The notes under the pieces: model-generated | The model's database searches: none | The model's input: only the letters and a program-made list of their open reading frames with translations | What the model was told of the DNA's origin: nothing | Assembly (NCBI GenBank): GCA_900659855.1 | Contig: CAACVI010000001.1 | Span: forward strand, 301,179-365,178 | DNA: 64,000 nt | Direction of reading: 5' to 3' | Source of the DNA: Candidatus Desulfarcum epimagneticum | GTDB lineage: Bacteria > Desulfobacterota > Desulfobacteria > Desulfobacterales > CR-1 | Part shown: positions 63,154 through 64,000 of the stretch, piece after piece | Position numbering within the stretch: position 1 is the stretch's first letter | How the letters are laid out: the number at the start of each line of letters is the position of its first letter | Made by a program: the position numbers and the translations under genes

Positions 63154-64000
63154 TCAGCGGCCCGCCGGGTCTTCAATGGCCGCGTCGATTTGACTCAAAA
63201 GCTCCTGATCGGTAAAATGCTTCAGCACAATGGCGCTGGTCGGGCATTTGGCGTTGCAAAGGCCGTCTCCTTTGCACAAAATGGGGTTCACCCGGGCCTT
63301 TTTGCCCTTTGGGGTGTCCGCAAAGTCGATGGCCCCGTAGGAGCAGACATCCACGCAGGCCCCGCACGACACGCAGTCGTTTTCCCTGACCTCGCAGACC
63401 GCGCCCGAGGCGGTGACGGTGTCGCCGGACAAAAGGGTCAAAACCCGGCCGGCGGCGCCGTAGGCCTGGCTGACGGCCTCGGACAGGTGTTTGGGATAGT
63501 GGGCCATTCCGCACAGGTACACGCCGTCGGCGGCGAACTCCACCGGCTTTAATTTGACATGGGCCTCTTTGAAAAAATCGTCCGGGCTCAGCGCCGCCTT
63601 GAACAGCCCCGCCATTTCCCCGATGTCGTCGGGAGGCAAAACGGCGGCTGCCAGGGCCAGGCAGTCGGCGTCTATTTCAAGCCGCTGGCCCAAAACGGGA
63701 TCGGCGACCGTTATCCGCACCATGTCTTTGCCCCCTTCCGTCACGGCCTCCGCCGTCGGCCTGTCCGCCGGGTCCCATCGGATGAACCGGACATGTTTGT
63801 CTGACGCCTCGCGGTAATAGTCCTCCCTCAGACCATAGGTTCTCATATCCCTGAAAAGGATGTGGATGTCCATATCGGGGTTGATTTTTTTGAGTTTGAG
63901 CGCGTTTTTAACGGCGTGGGAGCAGCAGATCCGGCTGCAGTAGCCCCGGTCTTCGTTCCGGCATCCCACGCACTGGATCATGACCAGGGTTTCGGCCCGG
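63154..64000 (-). CDS. hdrA: HdrA-like flavoprotein, 5' part beyond the right edge
   Basis: The C-terminal 282 residues visible. The frame continues past base 64000 (RAETLVMIQCVGC). HdrA features: IQCVGCRNEDRGYCSRICC, FRDMRTYGLREDYYREA, GVYLCGMAHYPKHLSEAVSQ, and the double [4Fe-4S] (CVSCGACVDVCS, CKGDGLCNAKCP). It lies 18 bases upstream of mvhD, so the two are co-transcribed. HdrA is the flavin centre where electron bifurcation takes place in Hdr complexes. Confidence 0.92.
   Translation of the reverse strand, partial: RAETLVMIQCVGCRNEDRGYCSRICCSHAVKNALKLKKINPDMDIHILFRDMRTYGLREDYYREASDKHVRFIRWDPADRPTAEAVTEGGKDMVRITVADPVLGQRLEIDADCLALAAAVLPPDDIGEMAGLFKAALSPDDFFKEAHVKLKPVEFAADGVYLCGMAHYPKHLSEAVSQAYGAAGRVLTLLSGDTVTASGAVCEVRENDCVSCGACVDVCSYGAIDFADTPKGKKARVNPILCKGDGLCNAKCPTSAIVLKHFTDQELLSQIDAAIEDPAGR

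Overview
The window looks like chromosomal DNA of a sulfate-reducing member of the Desulfobacterota (probably order Desulfobacterales). The basis is a complete dissimilatory adenylylsulfate reductase locus (aprBA) followed by its electron-transfer partner qmoABC, a NuoEF-type NAD-linked formate dehydrogenase with selenocysteine, EtfBA with a membrane Fe-S quinone oxidoreductase, and an HdrA/MvhD/NuoEF-type module. The DNA is GC-rich with several AT-rich intergenic promoters.

Layout. (1) 1-581: start-proximal part of asnS, running off the left edge. (2) 644-11452, all on the minus strand: a phage-like accessory island with a CII-like regulator and a half-length copy of it, two proteins with a phage tail-fibre (Mtd-type) N-terminal domain, a peptidoglycan-binding lysozyme-like protein, a coiled-coil membrane protein, a Cys/His protein of papain/NlpC flavour, a SLATT-like two-TM protein and a HEAT-repeat protein. 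A c-heme sensor/HAMP protein and a MscS channel with a split cyclic-nucleotide domain are embedded in it. No terminase, capsid, portal, integrase or reverse transcriptase is visible. (3) 11611-11779: a long imperfect palindrome (MITE-like). (4) 11850-28795: housekeeping and envelope genes (Do-type protease, B12/radical-SAM protein fused to DUF2344, tRNA-Pro beside a 9-bp tandem repeat, UDP-glucose pyrophosphorylase-like, ilvE, rlpA, gmhB, amrS, a Zn-ribbon/TPR protein, a MetE/MtaA-like methyltransferase). (5) 29077-34101: formate dehydrogenase operon NuoE-NuoF-FdhA; FdhA is split by an in-frame UGA read as selenocysteine. (6) 35795-43391: qmoCBA and aprAB. (7) 43785-53684: one 9.9-kb gene for a secreted mosaic protein of about 3,300 residues. 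(8) 53882-64000, minus strand: rhomboid protease, EtfAB:quinone oxidoreductase, etfA, etfB, fdhD, and hdrA(partial)-mvhD-nuoE-nuoF-[2Fe-2S]; mvhD is a second selenoprotein whose true start lies upstream of an in-frame UGA.

How the parts fit. AprBA takes electrons from QmoABC and the menaquinone pool. The Etf/membrane oxidoreductase pair moves electrons between acyl-CoA oxidation and quinone. Two paralogous NuoE/NuoF sets serve formate/NAD chemistry at 29 kb and an Hdr-type flavin-based module at 60-63 kb, and fdhD lies with the second set. The two selenoproteins imply that the host has the Sec insertion machinery, which is not in the window. The least explained parts are the 644-11452 island and the giant secreted protein.
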